A DNA stretch of 64,000 nt. Origin: Stomoxys calcitrans. Its lineage: Eukaryota > Arthropoda > Insecta > Diptera > Muscidae. Both the position numbers and the translations under genes were made by a program. Numbering within the stretch: the first letter of the stretch is position 1; each line of letters opens with the position of its first letter. The notes beneath the pieces were generated by a model. That model was given only the letters and a program-made list of their open reading frames with translations. It was not told the DNA's origin and did no database searches. Positions 31,874-46,800 of the stretch are shown here, one piece after another. The stretch is taken from the NCBI RefSeq assembly GCF_963082655.1, contig NC_081555.1:153083378-153147377 (forward strand). The letters are read 5' to 3'.

Positions 31874-34800
31874 AAATGGCTGTATCTCCTAAACTATGCG
31901 TCTTAGAGGGAAATGGACCTTAATTCGTGACTACATCAAAAAATTCGAAATTTCATCAAAAGTCCATTACATATCGAAATTTCACTTGGAAAACTTAAAA
32001 TGGCTGTATCCCCTAAACTATGCGTCTTAGAGGGAAATGGGCCTTAATTTTAGACTACATTAAAAAATTTCGAAATTTCTTCGAAAGTCCATTACATATC
32101 GAAATTTCACTTGGAAAACTTAAAATGGCTGTATCTCCTAAACTATGCGTCTTAGAGGGAAATGGGCCTTAATTCGTGACTACATCAAAAAATTCAAAAT
32201 TTCATCGAAAGTCCTTTACATATCGAAATTTCACTTGGAAAACTTAAAATGGCTGTATCTCCTAAACTATGCGTCCTAGAGGGAAATGGGCCTTAATTCG
32301 TGACTACATCAAAAAATTCAAAATTTCATCAAAAGTCCTATATATGTATACTGAAATTTCACTTGGAAAATTTAAAATGGCTGTATCTCCTGTATCTTTC
32401 ACTTGCCAAATTTAAAATGGCTGTATCTCCTAAACTATGCGTCCTAGAGTGAAATGGGCCTTAATTCGTGACTACATCAAAAAATTCAAAATATCATCGA
32501 AAGTCCATTACATATCGAATTTTCACTTGGAAAACTTAAAATGGCTGTATCTCCTAAACTATGCGTCCTAGAGGGAAATGGACGTTAATTCGTGACTACA
32601 TCAAAAAATTCAAAATTTCATCGAAAATCTCTTAGATATCGAAATTTCACTTGCAAAATTTAAAATGGCTGTATCTCCTAAACTATGCGTCCTAGAGGGA
32701 AATGGGCCTTAATTCGTGACTACATCAAAAAATTCAAAATTTCATCAAAAGTCCTATATATGTATACTGAAATTTCACTTGGAAAATTTAAAATGGCTGT
32801 ATCTCCTAAACTATGCGTCCTAGAGGGAAATGGACCTTAATTTGAGACTACATTAAAAAATTTCGAAATTTCATCAAAAGTTTATTACATATCGAAATTT
32901 CACTTGGAAAACTTAAAATGGCTGTATCTCCTAAACTATGCGTCTTAGAGGGAAATGGGCCTTAATTCGTGACTACATCAAAAAAATCAAAATTTCATCG
33001 AAAGTCCTTTACATATCGAAATTTCACTTGGAAAACTTAAAATGGCTGTATCTCCTAAACTATGCGTCTTAGAGGGAAATGGGCCTTAATTCGTGACTAC
33101 ATCAAAAAATTCAAAATTTCATCAAAAGTCCTATAGATACTGAAATTTCACTTGAAAAATTTAAAATGGCTGTATCTCCTAAACTATGCGTCCTACAGGA
33201 AAATGGACCTTAATTCGTGACTACATCAAAAAATTCCAAATTTCATCGAAAATCTCTTAGATATCGAAATTTCACTTGGAAAACTTAAAATGGCTGTATC
33301 TCCTAAACTATGCGTCCTAGAGGGAAATGGGCCTTAATTCGTGACTACATCAAAAAAATCAAAATTTCATCGAAAATTCCTTAGATATCGAAATTTCACT
33401 TGGAAAACTTAAAATGGCTGTATCTCCTAAACTATGCGTCTTAGAGGGAAATGGACCTTAATTCGTGACTACATCAAAAAATTCGAAATATCATCAAAAG
33501 TCCATTACATATCGAAATTTCACTTGGAAAACTTAAAATGGCTGTATCTCCTAAACTATGCGTCTTAGAGGGAAATGGACCTTAATTCGTGACTACATCA
33601 AAAAATTCGAAATTTCATCAAAAGTCCATTACATATCGAAATTTCACCTGGAAAACTTAAAATGGCTGTATCTCCTAAACTATGCGTCTTAGAGGGAAAT
33701 GGGCCTTAATTTGAGACTACATTAAAAAATTTCGAAAATTCATCGAAAGTCCATTACATATCGAAATTTCACTTGGAAAACTTAAAATGGCTGTATCTCC
33801 TAAACTATGCGTCTTAGAGGGAAATGGGCCTTAATTCGTGACTACATCAAAAAATTCAAAATTTCATCGAAAGTCCTTTACATATCGAAATTTCACTTGG
33901 AAAACTTAAAATGGCTGTATCTCCTAAACTATGCGTCCTAGAGGGAAATGGGCCTTAATTCGTGACTACATCAAAAAATTCAAAATTTCATCAAAAGTCC
34001 AATATATACTGAAATTTCACTTGGAAAATTTAAAATGGCTGTATCTCCTAAACTATGCGTCCTAGAGGGAAATGGGCCTTAATTCGTGACTACATCAAAA
34101 AAAATCAAAATTTCATCGAAAGTCCATTACGTATTGAAATTTCACTTGCCAAATTTAAAATGGCTGTATCTCCTAAACTATGCGTCCTAGAGTGAAATGG
34201 GCCTTAATTCGTGACTACATCAAAAAATTCAAAATATCATCGAAAGTCCATTACATATCGAATTTTCACTTGGAAAACTTAAAATGGCTGTATCTCCTAA
34301 ACTATGCGTCCTAGAGGGAAATGGACCTTAATTTGAGACTACATTAAAAAATTTCGAAATTTCATCAAAAGTCCATTACATATCGAAATTTCACTTGGAA
34401 AACTTAAAATGGCTGTATCTCCTAAACTATGCGTCTTAGAGGGAAATGGGCCCTAATTCGTGACTACATCAAAAAATTCAAAATTTCATCGAAAGTCCAT
34501 TACATATCGAAATTTCACTTGGAAAACTTAAAATGGCTGTATTTCCTAAACTATGCGTCCTAGAGGGAAATGGGCCTTAATTCGTGACTACATCAAAAAA
34601 ATCAAAATATCATCAAAAGTCCATTACATATCGAATTTTCACTTGGAAAACTTAAAATGGCTGTATCTCCTAAACTATGCGTCTTAGAGGGAGATGGGCC
34701 TTAATTCGTGACTACATCAAAAAATTCAAAATTTCATCAAAAGTCCTATAGATACTGAAATTTCACTTGAAAAATTTAAAATGGCTGTATCTCCTAAACT

Positions 34801-37800
34801 ATGCGTCCTACAGGAAAATGGACCTTAATTCGTGACTACATCAAAAAATTCCAAATTTCATCGAAAATCTCTTAGATATCGAAATTTCACTTGGAAAACT
34901 TAAAATGGCTGTATCTCCTAAACTATGCGTCCTAGAGGGAAATGGGCCTTATTTCGTGACTACATCAAAAAAATCAAAATTTCATCGAAAGTCCATTACA
35001 TATTGAAATTTCACTTGCCAAATTTAAAATGGCTGTATCTCCTAAACTATGCGTCCTAGAGTGAAATGGGCCTTAATTCGTGACTAAATCAAAAAATTCA
35101 AAATATCATCGAAAGTCCATTACATATCGAATTTTCACTTGGAAAACTTAAAATGGCTGTATCTCCTTAACTATGCGTCCTAGAGGGAAACGGGCCTTAA
35201 TTTGAGACTACATTAAAAAATTTCGAAATTTCATCGAAAGTCCATTACATATCGAAATTTCACTTGGAAAACTTAAAATGGCTGTATCTCCTAAACTATG
35301 CGTCTTAGAGGGAAATGGGCCTTAATTCGTGACTACATCAAAAAATTCAAAATTTCATCAAAAGTCCTATAGATACTGAAATTTCACTTGAAAAATTTAA
35401 AATGGCTGTATCTCCTAAACTATGCGTCCTACAGGAAAATGGACCTTAATTCGTGACTACATCAAAAAATTCCAAATTTCATCGAAAATCTCTTAGATAT
35501 CGAAATTTCACTTGGAAAACTTAAAATGGCTGTATCTCCTAAACTATGCGTCCTAGAGGGAAATGGGCCTTAATTCGTGACTACATCAAAAAAATCAAAA
35601 TTTCATCGAAAGTCCATTACATATTGAAATTTCACTTGCCAAATTTAAAATGGCTGTATCTCCTAAACTATGCGTCCTAGAGCGAAATGGGCCTTAATTC
35701 GTGACTACATCAAAAAATTCAAAATATCATCGAAAGTCCATTACATATCGAATTTTCACTTGGAAAACTTAAAATGGCTGTATCTCCTAAACTATGCGTC
35801 CTAGAGGGAAATGGGCCTTAATTTGAGACTACATTAAAAAATTTCGAAATTTCATCGAAAGTCCATTACATATCGAAATTTCACTTGGAAAACTTAAAAT
35901 GGCTGTATCTCCTAAACTATGCGTCTTAGAGGGAAATGGACCTTAATTCGTGACTACATCAAAAAATTCAAAATTTCATCGAAAGTCCATTATATATCGA
36001 AATTTCACTTGGAAAACTTAAAATGGCTGTATTTCCTAAACTATGCGTCCTAGAGGGAAATGGGCCTTAATTCGTGACTACATCAAAAAAATCAAAATTT
36101 CATCGAAAGTCCATTACATATCGAAATTTCACTTGGAAAACTTAAAATGGCTGTATCTCCTAAACTATGCGTCCTAGAGAGAAATGGACTTTAATTTGAG
36201 ACTACATTAAAAAATTTCAAAATATCATCAAAAGTCCATTACATATCGAGTTTTCACTTGGAAAACTTAAAATGGCTGTATCTCCTAAACTATGCGTCTT
36301 AGAGGGAAATGGGCCTTAATTTGAGACTACATTAAAAAATTCAAAATTTCATCGAAAGTCCATTACATATCGAAATTTCACTTGGAAAACTTAAAATGGC
36401 TGTATCTCCTAAACTATGCGTCTTAGAGGGAAATGGGCCTTAATTCGTGACTACATCAAAAAATTCAAATTTCATCGAAAATCCTTTACATATCGAAATT
36501 TCACTTGGAAAACTTAAAATGGCTGTATCTCCTAAACTATGCGTCCTAGAGGGAAATGGGCCTTAATTCGTGACTACATCAAAAAATTCATCAAAAGTCC
36601 TATATATACTGAAATTTCACTTGGAAAATTTAAAATGGCTGTATCTCCCAAACTATGCGTCCTAGAGGGAAATGGGCCTTAATTCGTGACTACATCAAAA
36701 AAAAATCAAAATTTCATCGAAAGTCCTTTACATATCGAAATTTCACTTGGAAAACTTAAAATGGCTGTATCTCCTAAACTATGCGTCCTAGAGGGAAATG
36801 GGCCTTAATTCGTGACTACATCAAAAAATTCAAAATATCATCGAAAGTCCATTACATATCGAATTTTCACTTGGAAAACTTAAAATGGCTGTATCTCCTT
36901 AACTATGCGTCCTAGAGGGAAACGGGCCTTAATTTGAGACTACATTAAAAAATTTCGAAATTTCATCGAAAGTCCATTACATATCGAAATTTCACTTGGA
37001 AAACTTAAAATGGCTGTATCTCCTAAACTATGCGTCTTAGAGGGAAATGGGCCTTAATTCGTGACTACATCAAAAAATTCAAAATTTCATCAAAAGTCCT
37101 ATAGATACTGAAATTTCACTTGAAAAATTTAAAATGGCTGTATCTCCTAAACTATGCGTCCTACAGGAAAATGGACCTTAATTCGTGACTACATCAAAAA
37201 ATTCCAAATTTTATCAAAAATCTCTTAGATATCGAAATTTCACTTGGAAAATTTAAAATGGCTGTATCTCCTAAACTATGCGTCCTAGAGGGAAATGGAC
37301 CTTAATTCGTGACTACATCAAAAAATTCCAAATTTCATCGAAAATCCCTTAGATATCGAAATTTCACTTGGAAAACTTAAAATGGCTGTATCTCCTAAAC
37401 TATGCGTCCTAGAGGAAAATGGGCCTTAATTCATGACTCCATAAAAAAATCAAAATTTCATCGAAAGTCCATTACATATCGAAATTTCACTTGGAAAACT
37501 TAAAATGGCTGTATCTCCTAAACTATGCGTCCTAGAGGGAAATGGACCTTAATTCGTGACTACATCAAAAAATTCCAAATTTCATCGAAAATCCATTTCA
37601 TATCGAAATTTCACTTGGAAAACTTAAAATGGCTGTATCTCCTAAACTATGCGTCCTAGAGGGAAATGGGCCTTAATTCGTGACAACATCAAAAAAGTCA
37701 AAATTTCATCGAAAGTCCATTACATATTGAAATTTCATTTGCAAAATTTAAAATGGCTGTATCTCCTAAACTATGCGTCCTAGAGGGAAATGGGCCTTAA

Positions 37801-40800
37801 TTCGTGACTCCATATTAAAAATCAAAATTTCATCGAAAGTCCATTACATATTGAAATTTCATTTGCAAAATTTAAAATGGCTGTATCTCCTAAACTATGC
37901 GTCCTAGAGGGAAATGGGCCTTAATTCGTGACTCCATAAAAAAATTCAAAATTTCATCGAAAGTCCATTACATATCGAAATTTCACTTGGAAAATTTAAA
38001 ATGGCTGTATCTCCTAAACTATGCGTCCTAGAGGGAAATGGACCTTAATTTGAGACAACATCAAAAAATTTTGAAATTTCATCGAAAGTCCATTACATAT
38101 CGAAATTTCACTTGGAAAACTTAAAATGGCTGTATCTCCTAAACTATGCGTCCTAGAGGGAAATGGGCCTTAATTCGTGACTCCATAAAAAAATTCAAAA
38201 TTTCATCGAAAGTCCATTACATATCGAAATTTCACTTGGAAAACTTAAAATGGCTGTATCTCCTAAACTATGCGTCCTAGAGGGAAATGGGCCTTAATTC
38301 GTGACTCCATATTAAAAATCAAAATTTCATCGAAAGTCCATTACATATCGAAGTTTCACTTGGAAAATTTAAAATGGCTGCATCTCCTAAACTATGCGTC
38401 CTAGAGGGAAATGGACCTTAATTTGAGGCAACATCAAAAAATTTCGAAATTTCATCGAAAGTCCATTACATATCGAAATTTCACTTGGAAAACTTAAAAT
38501 GGCTGTATCTCCTAAACTATGCGTTTTAGAGGGAAATGGGCCTTCATTCGTGACTACATCAAAAAAGTCAAAATTTCATCGAAAGTCCTTTACATATCGA
38601 AATTTCACTTGGAAAACTTAAAATGGCTGTATCTCCTAAACTATGCTTCCCAGAGGGAAATGGGCCTTAATTCGTAACTACATCAACAAATTAAAAATTT
38701 CATCGAAAGTCCTATAGATACTGAAATTTCACTTGGAAAATTTAAAATCGCTGTATCTCCTAAACTATGCGTCCTAGAGGAAAATTCAAAATTGCATCGA
38801 AAGTCCACTACATATCGAAATTTCACTTAGAAAACTTAAAATGGCTGTATCTCCTATGCTATGCGTCCTAGAGGGAAATGGGCCTTAATTCGTGACTACA
38901 TCAAAAAATTCAAAATTTTATCGAAAGTCCATTGCATATCGAAATTTCACTTGGAAAACTTAAAATGGCTGTATCTCCTAAACTATGCGTCCTAGAGGGA
39001 AATGGGCCTTAATTCGTGACTTCATCGAAAAATTCAAAATTTTATCGAAAGTCCATTGCATATCGAAATTTCACTTGGAAAACTTAAAATGGCTGTATCT
39101 CCTAAACTATGTGTCCTAGTGGGAAATCGGCCTTAATTCGTGATTTCATCAAAAAATTCGAAATTTCATCGAAAGTCCATTACATATCGAAATTTCACTT
39201 AAAATGGCTGTATCTCCTAAACTATGCGTCCTAGAGGGAAATGGGCTTAATTCGTGACTACATCAAAAAATTCAAAATTGCATCGAAAGTTCATTGCATA
39301 TCGAAATTTCACTTAGAAAATTTAAAATGGCTGTATCTCCTAAACTATGCGTCCTAGAGGGAAATGGGCCTTAATTCGTGACTACATAAAAAAAATTCAA
39401 AATTTCATCGAAAGTCCATTACATATCCAAATTTCACTTGGAAAATTTAAAATGGCTGTATCTCCTAAACTATGCGTCCTAGAGGGAAATGGACCTTAAT
39501 TTGAGACAACATCAAAAAATTTCGAAATTTCATCGAAAGTCCATTACATATCGAAATTTCACTTGGAAAACTTAAAATGGCTGTATCTCCTAAACTATGC
39601 GTCCTAGAGGGAAATGGGCCTTAATTCGTGACTCCATAAAAAAATTCAAAATTTCATCGAAAGTCCATTACATATCGAAATTTCACTTGGAAAACTTAAA
39701 ATGGCTGTATCTCCTAAACTATGCGTCCTAGAGGGAAATGGGCCTTAATTCGTGACTCCATATTAAAAATCAAAATTTCATCGAAAGTCCATTACATATC
39801 GAAATTTCACTTGGAAAACTTAAAATGGCTGTATCTCCTAAACTATGCGTCCTAGAGGAAAATGGACCTTAATTCGTGACTACATCAAAAAATTCAAAAT
39901 TTCATCGAAAATTCCTTAGATATCGAAATTTCACTTGGAAAACTTAAAATGGCTGTATCTCCTAAACTATGCGTCCTAGAGGGAAATGGGCCTTAATTTG
40001 TGACTACATCAAAAAAATCAAAATTTCATCGAAAGTCCATTACATATCGAAATTTCACTTGGAAAACTTAAAATGGCTGTATCTCCTAAACTATGCGTCT
40101 TAGAGGGAAATGGACCTTAATTCGTGACTACATCAAAAAATTCGAAATTTCATCAAAAGTCCATTACATATCGAAATTTCACTTGGAAAACTTAAAATGG
40201 CTGTATCTCCTAAACTATGCAACTTAGAGGGAAATGGGCCTTAATTCGTGACTACATCAACAAATTCAAAATATCATCGAAAGTCCATTACATGTCGAAA
40301 TTTTATTTGGAAAACTTAAAATGGCTGTATCTCCTAAACTATGCGTTTTAGAGGGAAATGGGCCTTCATTCGTGACTACATCAAAAAATTCAAAATTTCA
40401 TCGAAAGTCCTTTACATATCGAAATTTCACTTGGAAAACTTAAAATGGCTGTATCTCCTAAACTATGCGTCCCAGAGGGAAATGGGCCTTAATTCGTAAC
40501 TACATCAACAAATTAAAAATTTCATCGAAAGTCCTATAGATACTGAAATTTCACTTGGAAAATTTAAAATCGCTGTATCTCCTAAACTATGCGTCCTAGA
40601 GGAAAATTCAAAATTGCATCGAAAGTCCACTACATATCGAAATTTCACTTAGAAAACTTAAAATGGCTGTATCTCCTATGCTATGCGTCCTAGAGGGAAA
40701 TGGGCCTTAATTCGTGACTACATCAAAAAAATCAAAATTTCAACGAAAGTCCATTGCATATCGAAATTTCACTTGGAAAACTTAAAATGGCTGTATCTCC

Positions 40801-43800
40801 TAAACTATGCGTTTTAGAGGGAAATGGGCCTTCATTCGTGACTACATCAAAAAATTCAAAATTTCATCGAAAGTCCTTTACATATCGAAATTTCACTTGG
40901 AAAACTTAAAATGGCTGTATCTCCTAAACTATGCTTCCCAGAGGGAAATGGGCCTTAATTCGTAACTACATCAACAAATTAAAAATTTCATCGAAAGTCC
41001 TATAGATACTGAAATTTCACTTGGAAAATTTAAAATCGCTGTATCTCCTAAACTATGCGTCCTAGAGGAAAATTCAAAATTGCATCGAAAGTCCACTACA
41101 TATCGAAATTTCACTTAGAAAACTTAAAATGGCTGTATCTCCTATGCTATGCGTCCTAGAGGGAAATGGGCCTTAATTCGTGACTACATCAAAAAATTCA
41201 AAATTTTATCGAAAGTCCATTGCATATCGAAATTTCACTTGGAAAACTTAAAATGGCTGTATCTCCTAAACTATGCGTCCTAGAGGGAAATGGGCCTTAA
41301 TTCGTGACTTCATCGAAAAATTCAAAATTTTATCGAAAGTCCATTGCATATCGAAATTTCACTTGGAAAACTTAAAATGGCTGTATCTCCTAAACTATGT
41401 GTCCTAGTGGGAAATCGGCCTTAATTCGTGATTTCATCAAAAAATTCGAAATTTCATCGAAAGTCCATTACATATCGAAATTTCACTTAAAATGGCTGTA
41501 TCTCCTAAACTATGCGTCCTAGAGGGAAATGGGCCTTAATTCGTGACTTCATCGAAAAATTCAAAATTTTATCGAAAGTCCATTGCATATCGAAATTTCA
41601 CTTGGAAAACTTAAAATGGCTGTATCTCCTAAACTATGCGTCCTAGAGGGAAATGGGCCTTAATTCGTGACTTCATCGAAAAATTCAAAATTTTATCGAA
41701 AGTCCATTGCATATCGAAATTTCACTTGGAAAACTTAAAATGGCTGTATCTCCTAAACTATGTGTCCTAGTGGGAAATCGGCCTTAATTCGTGATTTCAT
41801 CAAAAAATTCGAAATTTCATCGAAAGTCCATTGCATATCGAAATTTCACTTGGAAAACTTAAAATGGCTGTATCTCCTATGCTATGCGTCCTAGAGGGAA
41901 ATGGGCCTTAATTCGTGACTACATCAAAAAATTCAAAATTTTATCGAAAGTCCATTGCATATCGAAATTTCACTTGGAAAACTTAAAATGGCTGTATCTC
42001 CTAAACTATGTGTCCTAGTGGGAAATCGGCCTTAATTCGTGATTTCATCAAAAAATTCAAAATTTTATCGAAAGTCCACTACATATCGAAATTTCACTTA
42101 GAAAACTTAAAATGGCTGTATCTCCTATGCTATGCGTCCTAGAGGGAAATGGGCTTAATTCGTGACTACATCAAAAAATTCAAAATTTCATTGAAAGTCC
42201 ATTACACATCGAAATTTCACTTGGAAAACTTAAAATGGCTGTATCTCCTAAACTATGCGTCCTAGAGGGAAATGGACCTTCATTTGAGACAACATCAAAA
42301 AATTTCGAAATTTCATCGAAAGTCCATTACATATCGAAATTTCACTTGGAAAACTTAAAATGGCTGTATCTCCTAAACTATGCGTCCTAGAGGGAAATGG
42401 GCCTTAATTCGTGACTCCATAAAAAGATTCAAAATTTCATCGAAAGTCCATTACATATCGAAATTTCACTTGGAAAACTTAAAATGGCTGTATCTCCTAA
42501 ACTATGCGTCCTAGAGGGAAATGGGCCTTAATTCGTGACTCCATATTAAAAATCAAAATTTCATCGAAAGTCCATTACATATCGAAATTTCACTTGGAAA
42601 ACTTAAAATGGCTGTATCTCCTAAACTATGCGTCCTAGAGGAAAATGGACCTTAATTCGTGACTACATCAAAAAATTCAAAATTTAATCGAAAATTCCTT
42701 AGATATCGAAATTTCACTTGGAAAACTTAAAATGGCTGTATCTCCTAAACTATGCGTCCTAGAGGGAAATGGGCCTTAATTTGTGACTACATCAAAAAAA
42801 TCAAAATTTCATCGAAAGTCCATTACATATCGAAATTTCACTTGGAAAACTTAAAATGGCTGTATCTCCTAAACTATGCGTCTTAGAGGGAAATGGACCT
42901 TAATTCGTGACTACATCAAAAAATTCGAAATTTCATCAAAAGTCCATTACATATCGAAATTTCACTTGGAAAACTTAAAATGGCTGTATCTCCTAAACTA
43001 TGCAACTTAGAGGGAAATGGGCCTTAATTCGTGACTACATCAACAAATTCAAAATATCATCGAAAGTCCATTACATGTCGAAATTTTATTTGGAAAACTT
43101 AAAATGGCTGTATCTCCTAAACTATGCGTTTTAGAGGGAAATGGGCCTTCATTCGTGACTACATCAAAAAATTCAAAATTTCATCGAAAGTCCTTTACAT
43201 ATCGAAATTTCACTTGGAAAACTTAAAATGGCTGTATCTCCTAAACTATGCGTCTTAGAGGGAAATGGGCCTTAATTCGTAACTACATCAACAAATTAAA
43301 AATTTCATCGAAAGTCCTATAGATACTGAAATTTCACTTGGAAAATATAAAATCGCTGTATCTCCTAAACTATGCGTCCTAGAGGAAAATTCAAAATTGC
43401 ATCGAAAGTCCACTACATATCGAAATTTCACTTAGAAAACTTAAAATGGCTGTATCTCCTATGCTATGCGTCCTAGAGGGAAATGGGCCTTAATTCGTGA
43501 CTACATCAAAAAAATCAAAATTTCAACGAAAGTCCATTGCATATCGAAATTTCACTTGGAAAACTTAAAATGGCTGTATCTCCTAAACTATGCGTTTTAG
43601 AGGGAAATGGGCCTTCATTCGTGACTACATCAAAAAATTCAAAATTTCATCGAAAGTCCTTTACATATCGAAATTTCACTTGGAAAACTTAAAATGGCTG
43701 TATCTCCTAAACTATGCTTCCTAGAGGGAAATGGGCCTTAATTCGTAACTACATCAACAAATTAAAAATTTCATCGAAAGTCCTATAGATACTGAAATTT

Positions 43801-46800
43801 CACTTGGAAAATTTAAAATCGCTGTATCTCCTAAACTATGCGTCCTAGAGGAAAATTCAAAATTGCATCGAAAGTCCACTACATATCGAAATTTCACTTA
43901 GAAAACTTAAAATGGCTGTATCTCCTATGCTATGCGTCCTAGAGGGAAATGGGCCTTAATTCGTGACTACATCAAAAAATTCAAAATTTTATCGAAAGTC
44001 CATTGCATATCGAAATTTCACTTGGAAAACTTAAAATGGCTGTATCTCCTAAACTATGCGTCCTAGAGGGAAATGGGCCTTAATTCGTGACTTGATCGAA
44101 AAATTCAAAATTTTATCGAAAGTCCATTGCATATCGAAATTTCACTTGGAAAACTTAAAATGGCTGTATCTCCTAAACTATGTGTCCTAGTGGGAAATCG
44201 GCCTTAATTCGTGATTTCATCAAAAAATTCGAAATTTCATCGAAAGTCCATTACATATCGAAATTTCACTTAAAATGGCTGTATCTCCTAAACTATGCGT
44301 CCTAGAGGGAAATGGGCTTAATTCGTGACTACATCAAAAAATTCAAAATTGCATCGAAAGTTCATTGCATATCGAAATTTCACTTAGAAAATTTAAAATG
44401 GCTGTATCTCCTAAACTATGCGTCCTAGAGGGAAATGGGCCTTAATTCGTGACTACATAAAAAAAATTCAAAATTTCATCGAAAGTCCATTACATATCCA
44501 AATTTCACTTGGAAAATTTAAAATGGCTGTATCTCCTAAACTATGCGTCCTAGAGGGAAATGGACCTTAATTTGAGACAACATCAAAAAATTTCGAAATT
44601 TCATCGAAAGTCCATTACATATCGAAATTTCACTTGGAAAACTTAAAATGGCTGTATCTCCTAAACTATGCGTCCTAGAGGGAAATGGGCCTTAATTCGT
44701 GACTCCATAAAAAAATTCAAAATTTCATCGAAAGTCCATTACATATCGAAATTTCACTTGGAAAACTTAAAATGGCTGTATCTCCTAAACTATGCGTCCT
44801 AGAGGGAAATGGGCCTTAATTCGTGACTCCATATTAAAAATCAAAATTTCATCGAAAGTCCATTACATATCGAAATTTCACTTGGAAAACTTAAAATGGC
44901 TGTATCTCCTAAACTATGCGTCCTAGAGGAAAATGGACCTTAATTCGTGACTACATCAAAAAATTCAAAATTTCATCGAAAATTCCTTAGATATCGAAAT
45001 TTCACTTGGAAAACTTAAAATGGCTGTATCTCCTAAACTATGCGTCCTAGAGGGAAATGGGCCTTAATTTGTGACTACATCAAAAAAATCAAAATTTCAT
45101 CGAAAGTCCATTACATATCGAAATTTCACTTGGAAAACTTAAAATGGCTGTATCTCCTAAACTATGCGTCTTAGAGGGAAATGGACCTTAATTCGTGACT
45201 ACATCAAAAAATTCGAAATTTCATCAAAAGTCCATTACATATCGAAATTTCACTTGGAAAACTTAAAATGGCTGTATCTCCTAAACTATGCAACTTAGAG
45301 GGAAATGGGCCTTAATTCGTGACTACATCAACAAATTCAAAATATCATCGAAAGTCCATTACATGTCGAAATTTTATTTGGAAAACTTAAAATGGCTGTA
45401 TCTCCTAAACTATGCGTTTTAGAGGGAAATGGGCCTTCATTCGTGACTACATCAAAAAATTCAAAATTTCATCGAAAGTCCTTTACATATCGAAATTTCA
45501 CTTGGAAAACTGAAAATGGCTGTATCTCCTAAACTATGCGTCTTAGAGGGAAATGGGCCTTAATTCGTAACTACATCAACAAATTAAAAATTTCATCGAA
45601 AGTCCTATAGATACTGAAATTTCACTTGGAAAATTTAAAATCGCTGTATCTCCTAAACTATGCGTCCTAGAGGAAAATTCAAAATTGCATCGAAAGTCCA
45701 CTACATATCGAAATTTCACTTAGAAAACTTAAAATGGCTGTATCTCCTATGCTATGCGTCCTAGAGGGAAATGGGCCTTAATTCGTGACTACATCAAAAA
45801 AATCAAAATTTCAACGAAAGTCCATTGCATATCGAAATTTCACTTGGAAAACTTAAAATGGCTGTATCTCCTAAACTATGCGTCCTAGAGGGAAATGGGG
45901 CTTAATTCGTGACTTCATCGAAAAATTCAAAATTTTATCGAAAGTCCATTGCATATCGAAATTTCACTTGGAAAACTTAAAATGGCTGTATCTCCTAAAC
46001 TATGTGTCCTAGTGGGATATCGGCCTTAATTCGTGATTTCATCAAAAAATTCGAAATTTCATCGAAAGTCCATTACATATCGAAATTTCACTTGGAAAAC
46101 TTAAAATGGCTGTATCTCCTAAACTATGCGTCCTAGAGGGAAATGCATCGAAAGTCCACTACATATCGAAATTTCACTTAGAAAACTTGAAATGGCTGTA
46201 TCTCCTAAACTATGCGTCCTAGAGGGAATTGGGCCTTAATTCGTAACTCCATCATAAAATTCAAAATTTCATCGAAAGTCCATTGCATATTGAAATTTCA
46301 CTTGGAAAACTTAAAATGGCTTTATGTCTAAACTATGCGTCTTAGAGGGAAATGGACCTTAATTCGTGACTACATCAAAAAATTCAAAATTTCATCGAAA
46401 GTCCATTGCAAAACGAATTTTCACTTAGAAAACTTAAAATGGCTGTATCTCCTAAACTATGCGTCCTAGAGGGAAATAAGCCTTAATTCGTGACTCCATC
46501 AAAAAATTCAAAATTTTATCGAAAGTCTATTACATACAAATTTCACTTGGAGAACTTAAAATGGCTGTATCTCCTAAACTATGCGTCTTAGAGGGAAATG
46601 GATCTTAATTCGTGACTACATCAAAAAATCCAAAATTTCATCGAAAGTCAATTACATATCGAAAATTCACTTGGGAAACTTAAAATGGCTGTATCTCCTA
46701 AACTATGCGTACTAGAGGGAAAGTACATAACATATCGAAATTTCACTTGGAAAACTTAAAATGGCTGTAACTCTTAACTTATGCGTTCTAGCGGAAAATG

